A stretch of DNA of 24,338 nucleotides, from the NCBI GenBank assembly GCA_036502765.1, contig DASXXX010000416.1:1-24338 (forward strand). The letters run 5' to 3'. This document shows, in pieces, positions 15,264-21,764 of this stretch; position 1 is the first letter of the stretch, and every line of letters starts with the position of its first letter. The stretch is from DASUAS01 sp036502765 (GTDB lineage: Bacteria > Actinomycetota > Acidimicrobiia > IMCC26256 > DASPTH01). A program made the position numbers and the translations under genes. The notes below the pieces were generated by a model. The model saw only the letters and a program-made list of their open reading frames with translations, was not told where the DNA came from and searched no databases.

Positions 15264-15848
15264 ATGGACGTCGACCTTCCCGAGGTGCACGCCCGATCGC
15301 TCGACCACGCCCGGCGCGCGATGGCCGGCGTCGGCGACGACCAGTGGGACGAGCTGTCCGACTGCGATCCGTGGACGGTGCGCGAGCTCGTGAACCACGT
15401 GGTCACCGGCAACTACTGGGCCGCGGAGCTCGGCTCCGGTCTCACCATCGAGGCCGTGGGCGACCGGCTCGACGGTGACATCCTCGGCATCGACCCGCTC
15501 CGGGTCTACGACGACTCGTCGCTCGTCGCCGCGGCGGTGTTCCGCGCGCCGGGTGCGATGGAGCAGCCGTGCGCGGTGTCGTACGGACCGGTCCCGGGTT
15601 CGGTGTACTGCGGCCACCGCTTCCTCGACGTGCTGATCCACGGATGGGACGTCGCCGCCTCCACCGGTCAGGACACCACCCTCGATCCCGACCTGGTCGA
15701 GGCGTGCTTCGCGGTGATCGAGCCGCAGATGGACATGCTCGCGGCCAGCGGCATGTTCGGGAACCGGATCGACCTGCCCGACGACGCCGGCCGGCAGGCC
15801 CAACTGCTCGGGTTGCTCGGGCGTCGAGTCCAGGGGCCGGACGCCTGA
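15264..15848 (+). CDS. TIGR03086-type DinB/mycothiol-dependent maleylpyruvate isomerase-like protein
   Basis: The protein has 194 residues. WDELSDCDPWTVRELVNHVVTGNYWAAEL near the N-terminus and HRFLDVLIHGWDVAASTG near residue 125 are the two motifs of the actinobacterial TIGR03086 family, related to the MDMPI N-terminal domain and DinB fold. The conserved histidines form a metal site that in characterised relatives serves mycothiol-dependent chemistry. The specific reaction is unknown. The gene follows rnhB on the same strand; the following small gene has its own -10 overlapping the end of this gene's spacer. Confidence 0.8.
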   Translation: MDVDLPEVHARSLDHARRAMAGVGDDQWDELSDCDPWTVRELVNHVVTGNYWAAELGSGLTIEAVGDRLDGDILGIDPLRVYDDSSLVAAAVFRAPGAMEQPCAVSYGPVPGSVYCGHRFLDVLIHGWDVAASTGQDTTLDPDLVEACFAVIEPQMDMLAASGMFGNRIDLPDDAGRQAQLLGLLGRRVQGPDA

Positions 15849-15853
15849 CGCCG

Positions 15854-15859
15854 TAGTGT
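15854..15859 (+). promoter_or_regulatory. -10 element of the Nfu_N-like gene (leaderless)
   Basis: TAGTGT lies 7 bases before ATG 15867 in the 18-bp gap between genes. Confidence 0.45.
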
Positions 15860-15866
15860 CTGGGGC

Positions 15867-16244
15867 ATGGGTCAGTTCATCACCGTGACCGCGCGCGCGG
15901 GCTCGTCCCCGTCGGTGCGCATCTTCGACCTCAACCGCTCGCTCACCGGCATGGCCATCGAGCGGTATGCGTCGGCCGCCGCGGTGAAGGGGGGCGACCA
16001 TCGCCCGCCCGCCGTGCTCGCCAAGCGTCTGTTCGACCTCGGCGTCACGTCGGTGACGGTGTACTCGAGCGCGGTGGCCGTGGTGGCCCCGACCGACCTG
16101 TGGCCCGCGCTGGAGTCGCAGATCGTCGAGACGATCGAGCACCTCTTCGGTTACTACGGCGACGACGCCGGCTGGTCAGCCGAATCGCTGCGCGCCATCG
16201 GCGTCGAACCCCTCCCGATCCTCTTCGAAGCCCCCAGCGCGTAG
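15867..16244 (+). CDS. Small protein with Nfu/NifU N-terminal-like features
   Basis: The protein has 125 residues. The stretch FDLNRSLTGMAIERYASAAA, then VLAKRLFDLGVTSVTVYSSAVAVVA and the later VETIEHLFGYYG follow the order of the Nfu_N (scaffold NifU N-terminal) domain: a strand with NR-LTG, a helix leading to a GV-SV-VY strand, and a final helix. The Fe-S-binding CXXC domain that normally follows in Nfu proteins is absent and the protein has no cysteine, so it cannot itself hold a cluster. I make the assignment by eye and rate it moderate. It is probably leaderless. A long hairpin begins 29 bases after the stop. Confidence 0.7.
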   Translation: MGQFITVTARAGSSPSVRIFDLNRSLTGMAIERYASAAAVKGGDHRPPAVLAKRLFDLGVTSVTVYSSAVAVVAPTDLWPALESQIVETIEHLFGYYGDDAGWSAESLRAIGVEPLPILFEAPSA

Positions 16245-16272
16245 CGGCCGCCTCGATCGGAGCTGTCCGTGG

Positions 16273-16326
16273 CCCCGGTCCCGGCACGCCTCCCGCGGGC
16301 AGGTGCAGTGACGTGGGGGACCGGGG
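16273..16326 (+). repeat. Long hairpin A with conserved 14-nt loop core
   Basis: CCCCGGTCCC (16273-16282) pairs perfectly with GGGACCGGGG (16317-16326); CACG 16285-16288 and CGTG 16312-16315 can extend the stem past a small bulge. The 34-nt loop carries TCCCGCGGGCAGGT (16291-16304), also found in hairpin B. It might terminate the 15867-16244 gene or be a structured RNA or DNA-binding element. Confidence 0.6.
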
Positions 16327-16389
16327 TTGCTTTCACTCTCCGCCTCGAAGTGGGGAATGTCACCCCTCTTCTTCTGCGCGGAAACGCCG

Positions 16390-16752
16390 TCAGGCCGAGA
16401 TGACCGCGAGCGCGGTGTCCTTGTCGTCGTGGCCTTCGATGTGGACGATCAGGCCATCGGTGACGAGGAACACCTGGTAGAAGCGCGGGCCGCGGCCCGA
16501 CTCGTCCTCGGACCATTGGACTTCCACCAGGCCCGCGATCCCGTTCGGTCCAGTGGTCGTGTCGAGCATGCTGCCGCTGACCCCGCCGTCGAGCAGACGC
16601 CGGTAGGTCGCCACGATGTGGTTCCGATCGTGGCAGTAGCCGGGTGAGTCGGGATCGTCGCCCCAGGTCGCATCCGGGGCGAGCAAGGCTCCGAGCGCGT
16701 TCAGGTCACGGCCGTTGAACGCTGAACGGAGGCGGTCTGCCATCGACTCCAC
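16390..16752 (-). CDS. SnoaL-like / NTF2-fold protein
   Basis: The protein has 120 residues. MADRLRSAFNGRDLNALGALLAPDATWGDD, then ATYRRLLDGGVSGSML, and the strands RFYQVFLVTDGLIVHIEGHDDKDTAL follow the SnoaL/NTF2-like pattern. The ligand is unknown. The start is GTG 16752, which is 6 bases after TAGAGT on the minus strand; ATG 16743 is an alternative. It stands alone, and hairpins A and B lie on either side of it. It differs clearly from the other SnoaL-like protein at 11941-12345. Confidence 0.8.
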   Translation of the reverse strand: MESMADRLRSAFNGRDLNALGALLAPDATWGDDPDSPGYCHDRNHIVATYRRLLDGGVSGSMLDTTTGPNGIAGLVEVQWSEDESGRGPRFYQVFLVTDGLIVHIEGHDDKDTALAVISA

Positions 16753-16758
16753 GACGAA

Positions 16759-16764
16759 ACTCTA
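16759..16764 (-). promoter_or_regulatory. -10 element of the SnoaL-like gene (leaderless)
   Basis: TAGAGT (minus strand, 16764-16759) ends 6 bases before GTG 16752. Confidence 0.5.
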
Positions 16765-16905
16765 GGACCGAAACCGACGGACTCAGCCCGCGACGGATCA
16801 ACGCTCACCGGAGCCGTCCGGTGGAGAGCCGTCTGGGGGCGTCAGGACAGCAGCTCGATCTCGTGGCCTTCTCGACGTCGCGCGACGACACCCGGAGCGC
16901 GAAGA

Positions 16906-16961
16906 GTCCCGGCCTCCGAAACTTCCCGCGGGCAGGTCTCGGTGATCCCAGAGGCCGGGAC
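16906..16961 (+). repeat. Long hairpin B with the same 14-nt loop core
   Basis: GTCCCGGCCTC (16906-16916) pairs perfectly with GAGGCCGGGAC (16951-16961) around a 34-nt loop, the same loop length as hairpin A. The loop carries TCCCGCGGGCAGGT (16924-16937). The stem sequence differs from that of A while pairing is kept. Confidence 0.6.
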
Positions 16962-17051
16962 AACCGGAGAATCGACGGCGAGAGGCAACCCGTTACGGGG
17001 TCGTGACGGAGGTCACCTCACACAGTCCGACCGTAAGGGGATAGGTACCCG

Positions 17052-17081
17052 TTGACGGATCGAACATACGTTCGATAGGGT
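17052..17081 (+). promoter_or_regulatory. SOS promoter of imuA-imuB with LexA box
   Basis: TTGACG (17052-17057) and TAGGGT (17076-17081) form a -35/-10 pair with an 18-bp spacer. The perfect palindrome TCGAACATACGTTCGA (17060-17075) fills the spacer and matches the CGAAC-N4-GTTCG LexA box. LexA bound here would block RNA polymerase until SOS induction. Confidence 0.92.
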
Positions 17082-17084
17082 CGG

Positions 17085-17771
17085 ATGGTGGCCATCGCAC
17101 ACCTCCCTCGACTTCCTCGCCGGGACGACGAGGCCCGCGCGCACCTGCACGAGGTGGCGCGGGGCGCGGCGCCGGTGGTGCTGGCGCGCGATCGGGCGGT
17201 GCCGCTCGCGGGTGAGCTGGGCGAGCTCGTCCCCGACGGCACGGTTGCCCGCGGCTCGGTGCTGCGGGTCACCGGACGTCCGGGCGCGGGCGCGACCACG
17301 ATCGGCTTCGAGCTCGCGGCCGCGGTCACCGCGCTGGGGGAGTGGGCGGCGGCGGTCGACGTCGACGCCACCCTCGGGCCCCTCGCCGCGGCCGACGTCG
17401 GGGTGGCCCTCGAACGCTTCGCGGTGGTCCGGCGGGTGCCCCCCGCCCGCTGGGCCACCGTGGTCGCGGCCCTGCTCGACGGCGTGAGCCTGGTGCTGGC
17501 CGAGGTGCCGCGCGGGGTGGCCCTGGGTGACGCCCGCCGGCTCGAGGCGCGCGCTCGTGAGCGCGAGTCGGTGCTGGTGGTCGCCGAGACCCGTGGTGCG
17601 GTGTGGCCGGGGAGCGCGTTGTACACGCTGCACGCGGCGAGCTCGGCGTGGGACGACCAGGGTGCGGGTGTGCTCGACGGCATCCTCGGGGCTCGTCGGC
17701 TCCGGGTGGAGGTGGAGGGCCGCGGTGCGGCGGCTCGTCCCCGCATCGGCGAGCTCGCCCGGGCGGGATAG
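17085..17771 (+). CDS. imuA: ImuA-type RecA-fold mutasome protein
   Basis: The protein has 228 residues, of the actinobacterial ImuA' type. It shows a RecA-like core: LRVTGRPGAGATTIGFELAAAV (P-loop position, about residue 62), AAAVDVDATLGPLAAADVGVALERFAVVR (Walker-B-like region) and VLVVAETRG. The P-loop lysine of GxxxxGK[ST] is replaced by Ala (GAGAT), so ATP binding is probably lost, in line with a structural role. ImuA' links RecA and ImuB in translesion synthesis. ATG 17085 lies 3 bases after the -10; GTG 17088, at 6 bases, would be the leaderless start. The LexA box lies directly upstream. The stop TAG 17769-17771 is the first of three in a 15-bp tandem repeat leading into imuB. Confidence 0.85.
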   Translation: MVAIAHLPRLPRRDDEARAHLHEVARGAAPVVLARDRAVPLAGELGELVPDGTVARGSVLRVTGRPGAGATTIGFELAAAVTALGEWAAAVDVDATLGPLAAADVGVALERFAVVRRVPPARWATVVAALLDGVSLVLAEVPRGVALGDARRLEARARERESVLVVAETRGAVWPGSALYTLHAASSAWDDQGAGVLDGILGARRLRVEVEGRGAAARPRIGELARAG

Positions 17772-17804
17772 TGCTCGGGGGGATAGTGCTCGGGGGGATA
17801 GTGC
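17766..17804 (+). repeat. 15-bp tandem repeat at the imuA-imuB junction
   Basis: GGATAGTGCTCGGGG starts at 17766 and 17781, with a partial third copy from 17796. Each copy contains TAGTG, where an imuA-frame stop overlaps a GTG. From GTG 17771 a 13-codon ORF (VLGGIVLGGIVPR) runs to TGA 17810-17812, which overlaps the imuB start. Confidence 0.85.
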
Positions 17805-17808
17805 CGCG

Positions 17809-19437
17809 GTGACGGCCGCCCAGCGCACCTGCGCGCTGTGGTGTCCCGACTGGCCGGTGGTCGCGGCGCGCCGCCTCGATCCGGCGTTGGTCGACACCCC
17901 GGTGGTGGTCGTCGACAAAGGTGCGCGCGGCAAGGTCGTGGTCTCGGCGTCGGCGGAAGCGCGTGCCGAAGGAGTGGCGGTTGGGCTGCGCGTGCGCGAG
18001 GCCGAGGCGCGCTGCGCCGGTCTGGTGGTGCTCGAGGCCGACGACGCCACCGACGCGCGCGCGTTCGAACTGGTCGTGCGCGCGGTCGAGCAGCTGGTGC
18101 CGCGACTCGTGCTCGAACGACCGGGCCAGTTGTCGTTCCCGACGCGCGGTCCGTCGCGCTACTTCGGCGGTGACGACGCGCTCGCGGCGCGCATCGTCGC
18201 GTGCGTGCGCGAGCTCGACGTCGTCGACGTGCGCGCCGGCATCGCCGACGGCACGTTCGCGGCTGGGCTCGCGGCGCGTACCGCCCACGAATCTTGGCGT
18301 GAGCGTGGACGCGACGCGGTGGTGGTGCCGGCAGGGGAGACCACCGCGTTCCTCGCGCCGTGGCCGGTGACCGTGCTCGCCGGATCGGTCGACGCGGCTC
18401 ACGGAGGCGGGCACGATCTGGTCGATCTCCTCGCCCGCCTGGGTCTGCGCACGCTGGGTGCGTTCGCCGAGCTCCCGCCCGCCGCGGTGCTCGGCCGGTT
18501 CGGCCCACCCGGCGCGCTGGCCCACCGCCTCGCATGCGGCGAGGTGGAGCACGAACCGATCGCCACCGTCCCCCCCGACGAACTGCTCGAGGCCATCGAG
18601 CTCGATCCTCCCGCGACGCGCGTCGACGAGGCCGCGTTCGCGGCCAAGATGCTTGCCGACCGGCTGCTGGCGCGGCTCGACGCGCTCGGCCTCTCGTGCG
18701 CGCGTGTGATCGTGGAGGCGGAGACCGAGCACGGCGAGCATCTCTCGCGCACGTGGCGTCACGAGGGCGCGCTCACGCCGTCGGCGTTGGTCGCGCGCGT
18801 GCGCTGGCAACTCGACGCCTGGTTGCTCACCGCCTCGACCACTGGCAGCGTCACCGCCGGGATCTCCCGGCTGGTCCTCGCGCCCGACGACCTCGGCCCC
18901 GCGGTCGGTCGCCAGCTCGGGTTCTGGGGTGGTGATCCCGCGGCCGCCGACCGCGCCGGGCGTGCACTCGCTCGGGTGCAGGGGATGCTGGGCCCCGACG
19001 CGGTCGTCACCGCGCGCGACGGCGGTGGTCGCACCCCGGTCGAGCGGATCCGCTGGGTGCCGTGGGGCGAACCGAGGGACGAGGTGGTCGCGTTGCCGCC
19101 GTGGCCGGGCGCGGTGCCCGGCCCCGCGCCGGCCCGCGTCTTCGACCCCCCGGTCCCGGCCGAACTGGTCGACGCCGCCGGCGCGCCGGTCGCGGTGTCG
19201 GGGCGGGGGGAGCCGTCGGCCCCGCCCGCGGGCCTGCGCTGCGCGGCGTTGCCCGACGGTGGGGGACCGTTGGTGGCGTGGAGCGGTCCCTGGGCCCACG
19301 ACCTGCGGTGGTGGGATGCCCGTCGGCGCCGCGCGCTGTGGCAGGTGGTGGTGGAGGGCGGCCCGGACGGTGCGGGGGTGGGATGTCTCGTCGTCCTCGA
19401 GCGCGGCCGCACCGCGGTCGAAGCCGTCTACGACTGA
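17809..19437 (+). CDS. imuB: ImuB, non-catalytic Y-family polymerase of the SOS mutasome
   Basis: The protein has 542 residues, the usual size. The Y-family fold is recognisable, but the acidic catalytic residues are replaced: the first motif reads CALWCPDWPVVAARR and the usual S-DE segment reads PSRYFGGDDA. Later come LARLGLRTLGAFAELPPAAVLGRFG (helix-hairpin-helix region), HEPIATVPPDEL and a C-terminal SGPWAHDLRWWD typical of ImuB. RQLGFWGGD near residue 365 fits the beta-clamp motif (QLPLW in mycobacteria), so the protein should dock DnaE2 on the clamp. GTG 17809 overlaps the stop of a 13-codon mini-ORF in a GTGA junction and begins where the family match begins; longer frames run back through imuA. 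Confidence 0.92.
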   Translation: MTAAQRTCALWCPDWPVVAARRLDPALVDTPVVVVDKGARGKVVVSASAEARAEGVAVGLRVREAEARCAGLVVLEADDATDARAFELVVRAVEQLVPRLVLERPGQLSFPTRGPSRYFGGDDALAARIVACVRELDVVDVRAGIADGTFAAGLAARTAHESWRERGRDAVVVPAGETTAFLAPWPVTVLAGSVDAAHGGGHDLVDLLARLGLRTLGAFAELPPAAVLGRFGPPGALAHRLACGEVEHEPIATVPPDELLEAIELDPPATRVDEAAFAAKMLADRLLARLDALGLSCARVIVEAETEHGEHLSRTWRHEGALTPSALVARVRWQLDAWLLTASTTGSVTAGISRLVLAPDDLGPAVGRQLGFWGGDPAAADRAGRALARVQGMLGPDAVVTARDGGGRTPVERIRWVPWGEPRDEVVALPPWPGAVPGPAPARVFDPPVPAELVDAAGAPVAVSGRGEPSAPPAGLRCAALPDGGGPLVAWSGPWAHDLRWWDARRRRALWQVVVEGGPDGAGVGCLVVLERGRTAVEAVYD

Positions 19438-19470
19438 CCGCTCGTCGACGGTCTGGGGCACCATGGGGGT

Positions 19471-20046
19471 GTGTTCGGTCGGCTTCCTCTGCACGCGGTG
19501 TGGCGTCACGTCGGTGAACCCGACGGGTTCGAGTGCGCGTTCTTCCGGGTCGAGGACGACCTGCTGGTCGTGGACGGCCAGACCATCGCGGTCGATGGCG
19601 ACGACGTCTGGTCGGTCGGGTACTCGATCCACCTCGACGACTGCTGGCGCACCCGTGCCGCGCGCGTCGCCGTGCGGACGGCCCAAGGGGCCGACGTCGT
19701 CGACCTCGAACACGTCGAATCCCGGTGGTTCGTGGACGGCCAACATGAGCCCGAGCTCGACGGGTGCGACGACCTCGATCTCGAGGCGTCGGCCTGTACC
19801 AACATGTTTCCGTTGCATCGGTTGGGGCTGCCGGTCGGCGGGCGAGCGGAGGCCACGGCGGTCTACGTGGGCGCGCCCGAGCTCCGCATCGGGCGACTCG
19901 AGCAGGTCTACGAGCACCTCGACGACCGCGACGGCGGGAGTCGCTACCGGTATCAGGCGCCGCAGTTCTCCTTCGAGACCGTCATCCGGTTCGATGGATC
20001 AGGCCTGGTCGACGACTACCCCACGATCGCCGAACGGGTCCGCTAG
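19471..20046 (+). CDS. Putative glycolipid-binding domain protein (PF06475/DUF1089-like)
   Basis: The protein has 191 residues. SRWFVDGQHEPELDGCDDLDLEASACTNMFPLHRLGL near the middle and YRYQAPQFSFETVIRFDGSGLVDDYPTIAERV at the end are the hallmarks of the PF06475 family, an all-beta fold related to LolA/LolB-like lipid carriers; the true function is untested. It has no signal peptide, so it is cytosolic despite the family name. GTG 19471 is 33 bases past imuB and may be read on the same SOS transcript. Its TAG stop shares the bases CTAG with the stop of the convergent soxR, with no terminator between them. Confidence 0.85.
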   Translation: MFGRLPLHAVWRHVGEPDGFECAFFRVEDDLLVVDGQTIAVDGDDVWSVGYSIHLDDCWRTRAARVAVRTAQGADVVDLEHVESRWFVDGQHEPELDGCDDLDLEASACTNMFPLHRLGLPVGGRAEATAVYVGAPELRIGRLEQVYEHLDDRDGGSRYRYQAPQFSFETVIRFDGSGLVDDYPTIAERVR

Positions 20047-20504
20047 CGCGCCTCGTCGTCGGGGTCGAGCACATAGCGCGGTCCCGGGCCGCGCGTCGCG
20101 ACCACGTCGCCCGGGTTCAAGATGCGGCACACCTGGAGCGAGAGGCATCCGCAACCGATGCACCCCTCGAGCCGGTCCCGCAGTCGCTCGAGGATCGCGA
20201 TCTGCGCGTCGAGTCGCGGTCCCCACGACGTCGCCAGCCGATGCCAGTCGCGCTGCGTGGGGGTCCGGTGCTCGGGGAGTGAGGCGAGCGCCTGGCGGAT
20301 CTCGTCGAGGGTGAGCCCGACCTCCTGCGCAATGCGGATGAACGACACCCGGCGGATCACGTCGCGGTGGAAGCGGCGCTGCCCGCCGTCGGACCGCTCC
20401 GAGTTCACCAACCCTTCGGCCTCGTAGTACCGCAGCGCCGATGTGGAGACGCCGGTCCGTTCGCTGACGGCGCCGATCGACATGAGCTCGATGGCGGTGG
20501 GCAC
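20043..20504 (-). CDS. soxR: SoxR redox-sensing MerR-family regulator
   Basis: The protein has 153 residues (E. coli SoxR has 154). The MerR helix-turn-helix is MSIGAVSERTGVSTSALRYYEAEGL, a dimerisation helix follows, and the [2Fe-2S] ligands are the four Cys of CIGCGCLSLQVC (CX2CXCX5C) near residue 120. Oxidation of the cluster by redox-cycling compounds switches SoxR from silent to activating. GTG 20504 is chosen since TAGCCT lies 7 bases upstream; a start at the Met seven codons later is possible, and the much longer frame to 20810 overlaps the divergent gene. It is divergent from the DUF5519-like gene, with a SoxR box between them. Confidence 0.95.
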   Translation of the reverse strand: MPTAIELMSIGAVSERTGVSTSALRYYEAEGLVNSERSDGGQRRFHRDVIRRVSFIRIAQEVGLTLDEIRQALASLPEHRTPTQRDWHRLATSWGPRLDAQIAILERLRDRLEGCIGCGCLSLQVCRILNPGDVVATRGPGPRYVLDPDDEAR

Positions 20505-20511
20505 GCCGTCG

Positions 20512-20540
20512 AGGCTATCCGGAAGAAAACTTGACTTCAA
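20512..20540 (-). promoter_or_regulatory. soxR promoter (leaderless)
   Basis: On the minus strand TTGAAG (20540-20535), a 17-bp spacer and TAGCCT (20517-20512) precede GTG 20504 by 7 bases. The -35 lies inside the SoxR box, so bound SoxR should repress its own gene. Confidence 0.65.
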
Positions 20541-20561
20541 GGGAACTTCAAGTCGTACGGT
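20531..20561 (+). promoter_or_regulatory. SoxR-controlled promoter with 19-bp spacer
   Basis: TTGACT (20531-20536) and TACGGT (20556-20561) are 19 bp apart, the long spacer typical of MerR-family targets. The 18-bp box CTTCAAGGGAACTTCAAG (20535-20552) agrees with the E. coli soxS box at 13 of 18 positions, and its dyad is imperfect by one base in each half. Confidence 0.8.
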
Positions 20562-20603
20562 GCCCAGGGCCCGGATCCCACGGGCCGACGAGAGGAGCGC
20601 GCC

Positions 20604-20936
20604 ATGGACGACCGTTCGTTCAGCGAACAGATCACGGTCGAGGTCGGCTCGTGGCCGGACGTGGTGGTCGACGACGGCGAGCTGGGGGAGCTCGCGTTCA
20701 AGGTCGACCACCGCGAGCTCGGCCACCTGCACGGCGAGCACGCCGCGCACTTCGGTTTCACGAAGGCCCTGTGGCAGGAGCTGCACGCCGAAGGTCGCAT
20801 CGAGGGCCATCCGGTGTTCCCCGGCAAAGTGGGCCCGGCGTCACGCCGAATCGAGACCGAGGACGACGTCCGCGACGTGATCGAGATGATGCGACTGAAC
20901 TACGACCGGCTGCTCGCCCGCCGGCAGCGTGCCTGA
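20604..20936 (+). CDS. DUF5519 / 'luciferase-family' small protein, probable SoxR target
   Basis: The protein has 110 residues. GELGELAFKVDHRELGHLHGEHAAHFGFTKALWQEL, GHPVFPGKVGPASRRIETEDDVRDVIEMMRLNYDRL is the pattern of the DUF5519 (PF17648) family, often labelled luciferase domain; it is a small alpha/beta fold with no proven activity. ATG 20604 has GAGAGGAG 6-13 bases upstream, a good ribosome site, so unlike many genes here it has a true 5' leader of about 35 bases. Its promoter contains the SoxR box, so redox cyclers should induce it. It is convergent with the deazaflavin-dependent oxidoreductase gene. Confidence 0.78.
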   Translation: MDDRSFSEQITVEVGSWPDVVVDDGELGELAFKVDHRELGHLHGEHAAHFGFTKALWQELHAEGRIEGHPVFPGKVGPASRRIETEDDVRDVIEMMRLNYDRLLARRQRA

Positions 20937-20952
20937 CGTCTGATCGGTCGGG

Positions 20953-21285
20953 TCAGTCCAGGTCGACGGCAACGGGGAGGGCGCGCTCGCGCCAGGTGAC
21001 GAGCTCGCCGTCGTTGCGCGGTTGGTACTTCTCGAACACGACCGTGCGCGCGTGACGGTCTTCGTCGGGATCGGTGACGACGCGGCCGCCCCCGTCGTGG
21101 GTCACGTCGTCGATGCGGACGCGCACCGCGGGTTCGGCCTGCAGGTTCCGCACCCAGTCGGACCGCTCACCCGCGCCGGCGAGCATGTACACGGTGTCGT
21201 CCTCACGCACGTACCAGATCTCGATCTCGTGGTCGGCGCCGGTCACGCGCCCGCGCGTCGTGAGGTAGCAGTAGTCGTCACTCAC
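20953..21285 (-). CDS. Deazaflavin (F420)-dependent nitroreductase-family protein
   Basis: The protein has 110 residues. DDYCYLTTRGRVTGADHEIEIWYVREDDTVYMLAG, then SDWVRNLQAEPAVRVRIDD, is the split-barrel pattern of the Ddn/FDOR family, which uses F420H2 to reduce quinones, nitroaromatics and other substrates. It lacks the longer N-terminal part of mycobacterial Ddn. The GTG start at 21285 overlaps the TGA of the upstream glyoxalase in a GTGA junction, so the pair is translationally coupled. The predicted cofC at 1493-2101 shows that the organism probably makes F420. The longer frame to 21837 is a shadow of the glyoxalase. Confidence 0.85.
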   Translation of the reverse strand: MSDDYCYLTTRGRVTGADHEIEIWYVREDDTVYMLAGAGERSDWVRNLQAEPAVRVRIDDVTHDGGGRVVTDPDEDRHARTVVFEKYQPRNDGELVTWRERALPVAVDLD

Positions 21286-21758
21286 ATTTCCGGGAGGACG
21301 CGCTCGTAGCCCGCGGCCGGCGTGCCCGGCGGCTTGATGTCGGCGGGTCCGGTGCCGGGCGTGTCGAGGACCACCTCGCCCTCGAGTCCGTCGGGGTCGA
21401 TGAAGAACAGGCTGATGCCGACGCCGAAGTCGGTGACGAACCCGTCGGTGCGGCCCCGCTCGATCAGCCGGCGGCGGATCTCGTCGAACGCCTCCTGCGA
21501 CTCGGCCTGCAACCCGATGTGGTCGATGGGGCCGCGGCCGAACATGGGCGCGTGGTTCGGGGTGGCGTCGGGGAGCTCGAACACGTTGAACTGCGTGTGC
21601 TCGCCGATGGTCACGAACGACAGCCGGCCTTCTTGGCCGCCGTCGCTGATCACCTGGTCGGCGAACACGGTGGCGCCGAACACCTCGCCGTAGAAGCTGT
21701 GGAACCGCTCCGTGTCCTGGGTGAGGACGGCCACGTGGTTGATCCCCGACAACAGCAT
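21282..21758 (-). CDS. Glyoxalase/VOC-family protein
   Basis: The protein has 158 residues. MLLSGINHVAVLTQDTERFHSFYGEVFGATV at the N-terminus, the middle FNVFELPD and DHIGLQAESQEAFDEIRRRL, and SLFFIDPDGLEGEVVLDTPG near the end follow the vicinal-oxygen-chelate fold with its paired beta-alpha-beta-beta-beta units. Metal ligands His (INHVAV), His (IDHIGL) and Glu (EGEV) are in place. The substrate is unknown; relatives include methylmalonyl-CoA epimerases, dioxygenases and resistance proteins. ATG 21758 is supported by TACGAT 6 bases upstream. It is coupled to the F420-type oxidoreductase and divergent from dnaE2. Confidence 0.88.
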   Translation of the reverse strand: MLLSGINHVAVLTQDTERFHSFYGEVFGATVFADQVISDGGQEGRLSFVTIGEHTQFNVFELPDATPNHAPMFGRGPIDHIGLQAESQEAFDEIRRRLIERGRTDGFVTDFGVGISLFFIDPDGLEGEVVLDTPGTGPADIKPPGTPAAGYERVLPEM

Positions 21759-21764
21759 CCCGCG

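Larger units (their letters stand above)
16753..17084. other. Divergent intergenic region before imuA
   Basis: These 332 bases hold the -10 of the minus-strand SnoaL-like gene, hairpin B (16906-16961) and the imuA promoter with its LexA box. A 61-codon plus-strand frame (16821-17006) spans hairpin B and has no ribosome site or -10 in place; I do not call it. The piece 16840-16905 is unexplained. Confidence 0.6.

Noticed and set aside
14445..16142. 565-codon minus-strand frame
   Set aside because: Antisense to rnhB, the DinB-like gene and the Nfu_N-like gene; low-complexity Arg/His translation.
16821..17006. 61-codon plus-strand ORF over hairpin B
   Set aside because: No ribosome site or -10 at the start, no recognisable pattern, and the hairpin explains the base order better.
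16840..17040. Known riboswitch classes (glycine, cobalamin, fluoride, c-di-GMP) in the imuA upstream region
   Set aside because: I compared the conserved cores by eye and none matches hairpin B or its flanks.
17326..19917. 863-codon minus-strand frame
   Set aside because: Antisense to imuA, imuB and the lipid-binding gene, all with clear motifs.
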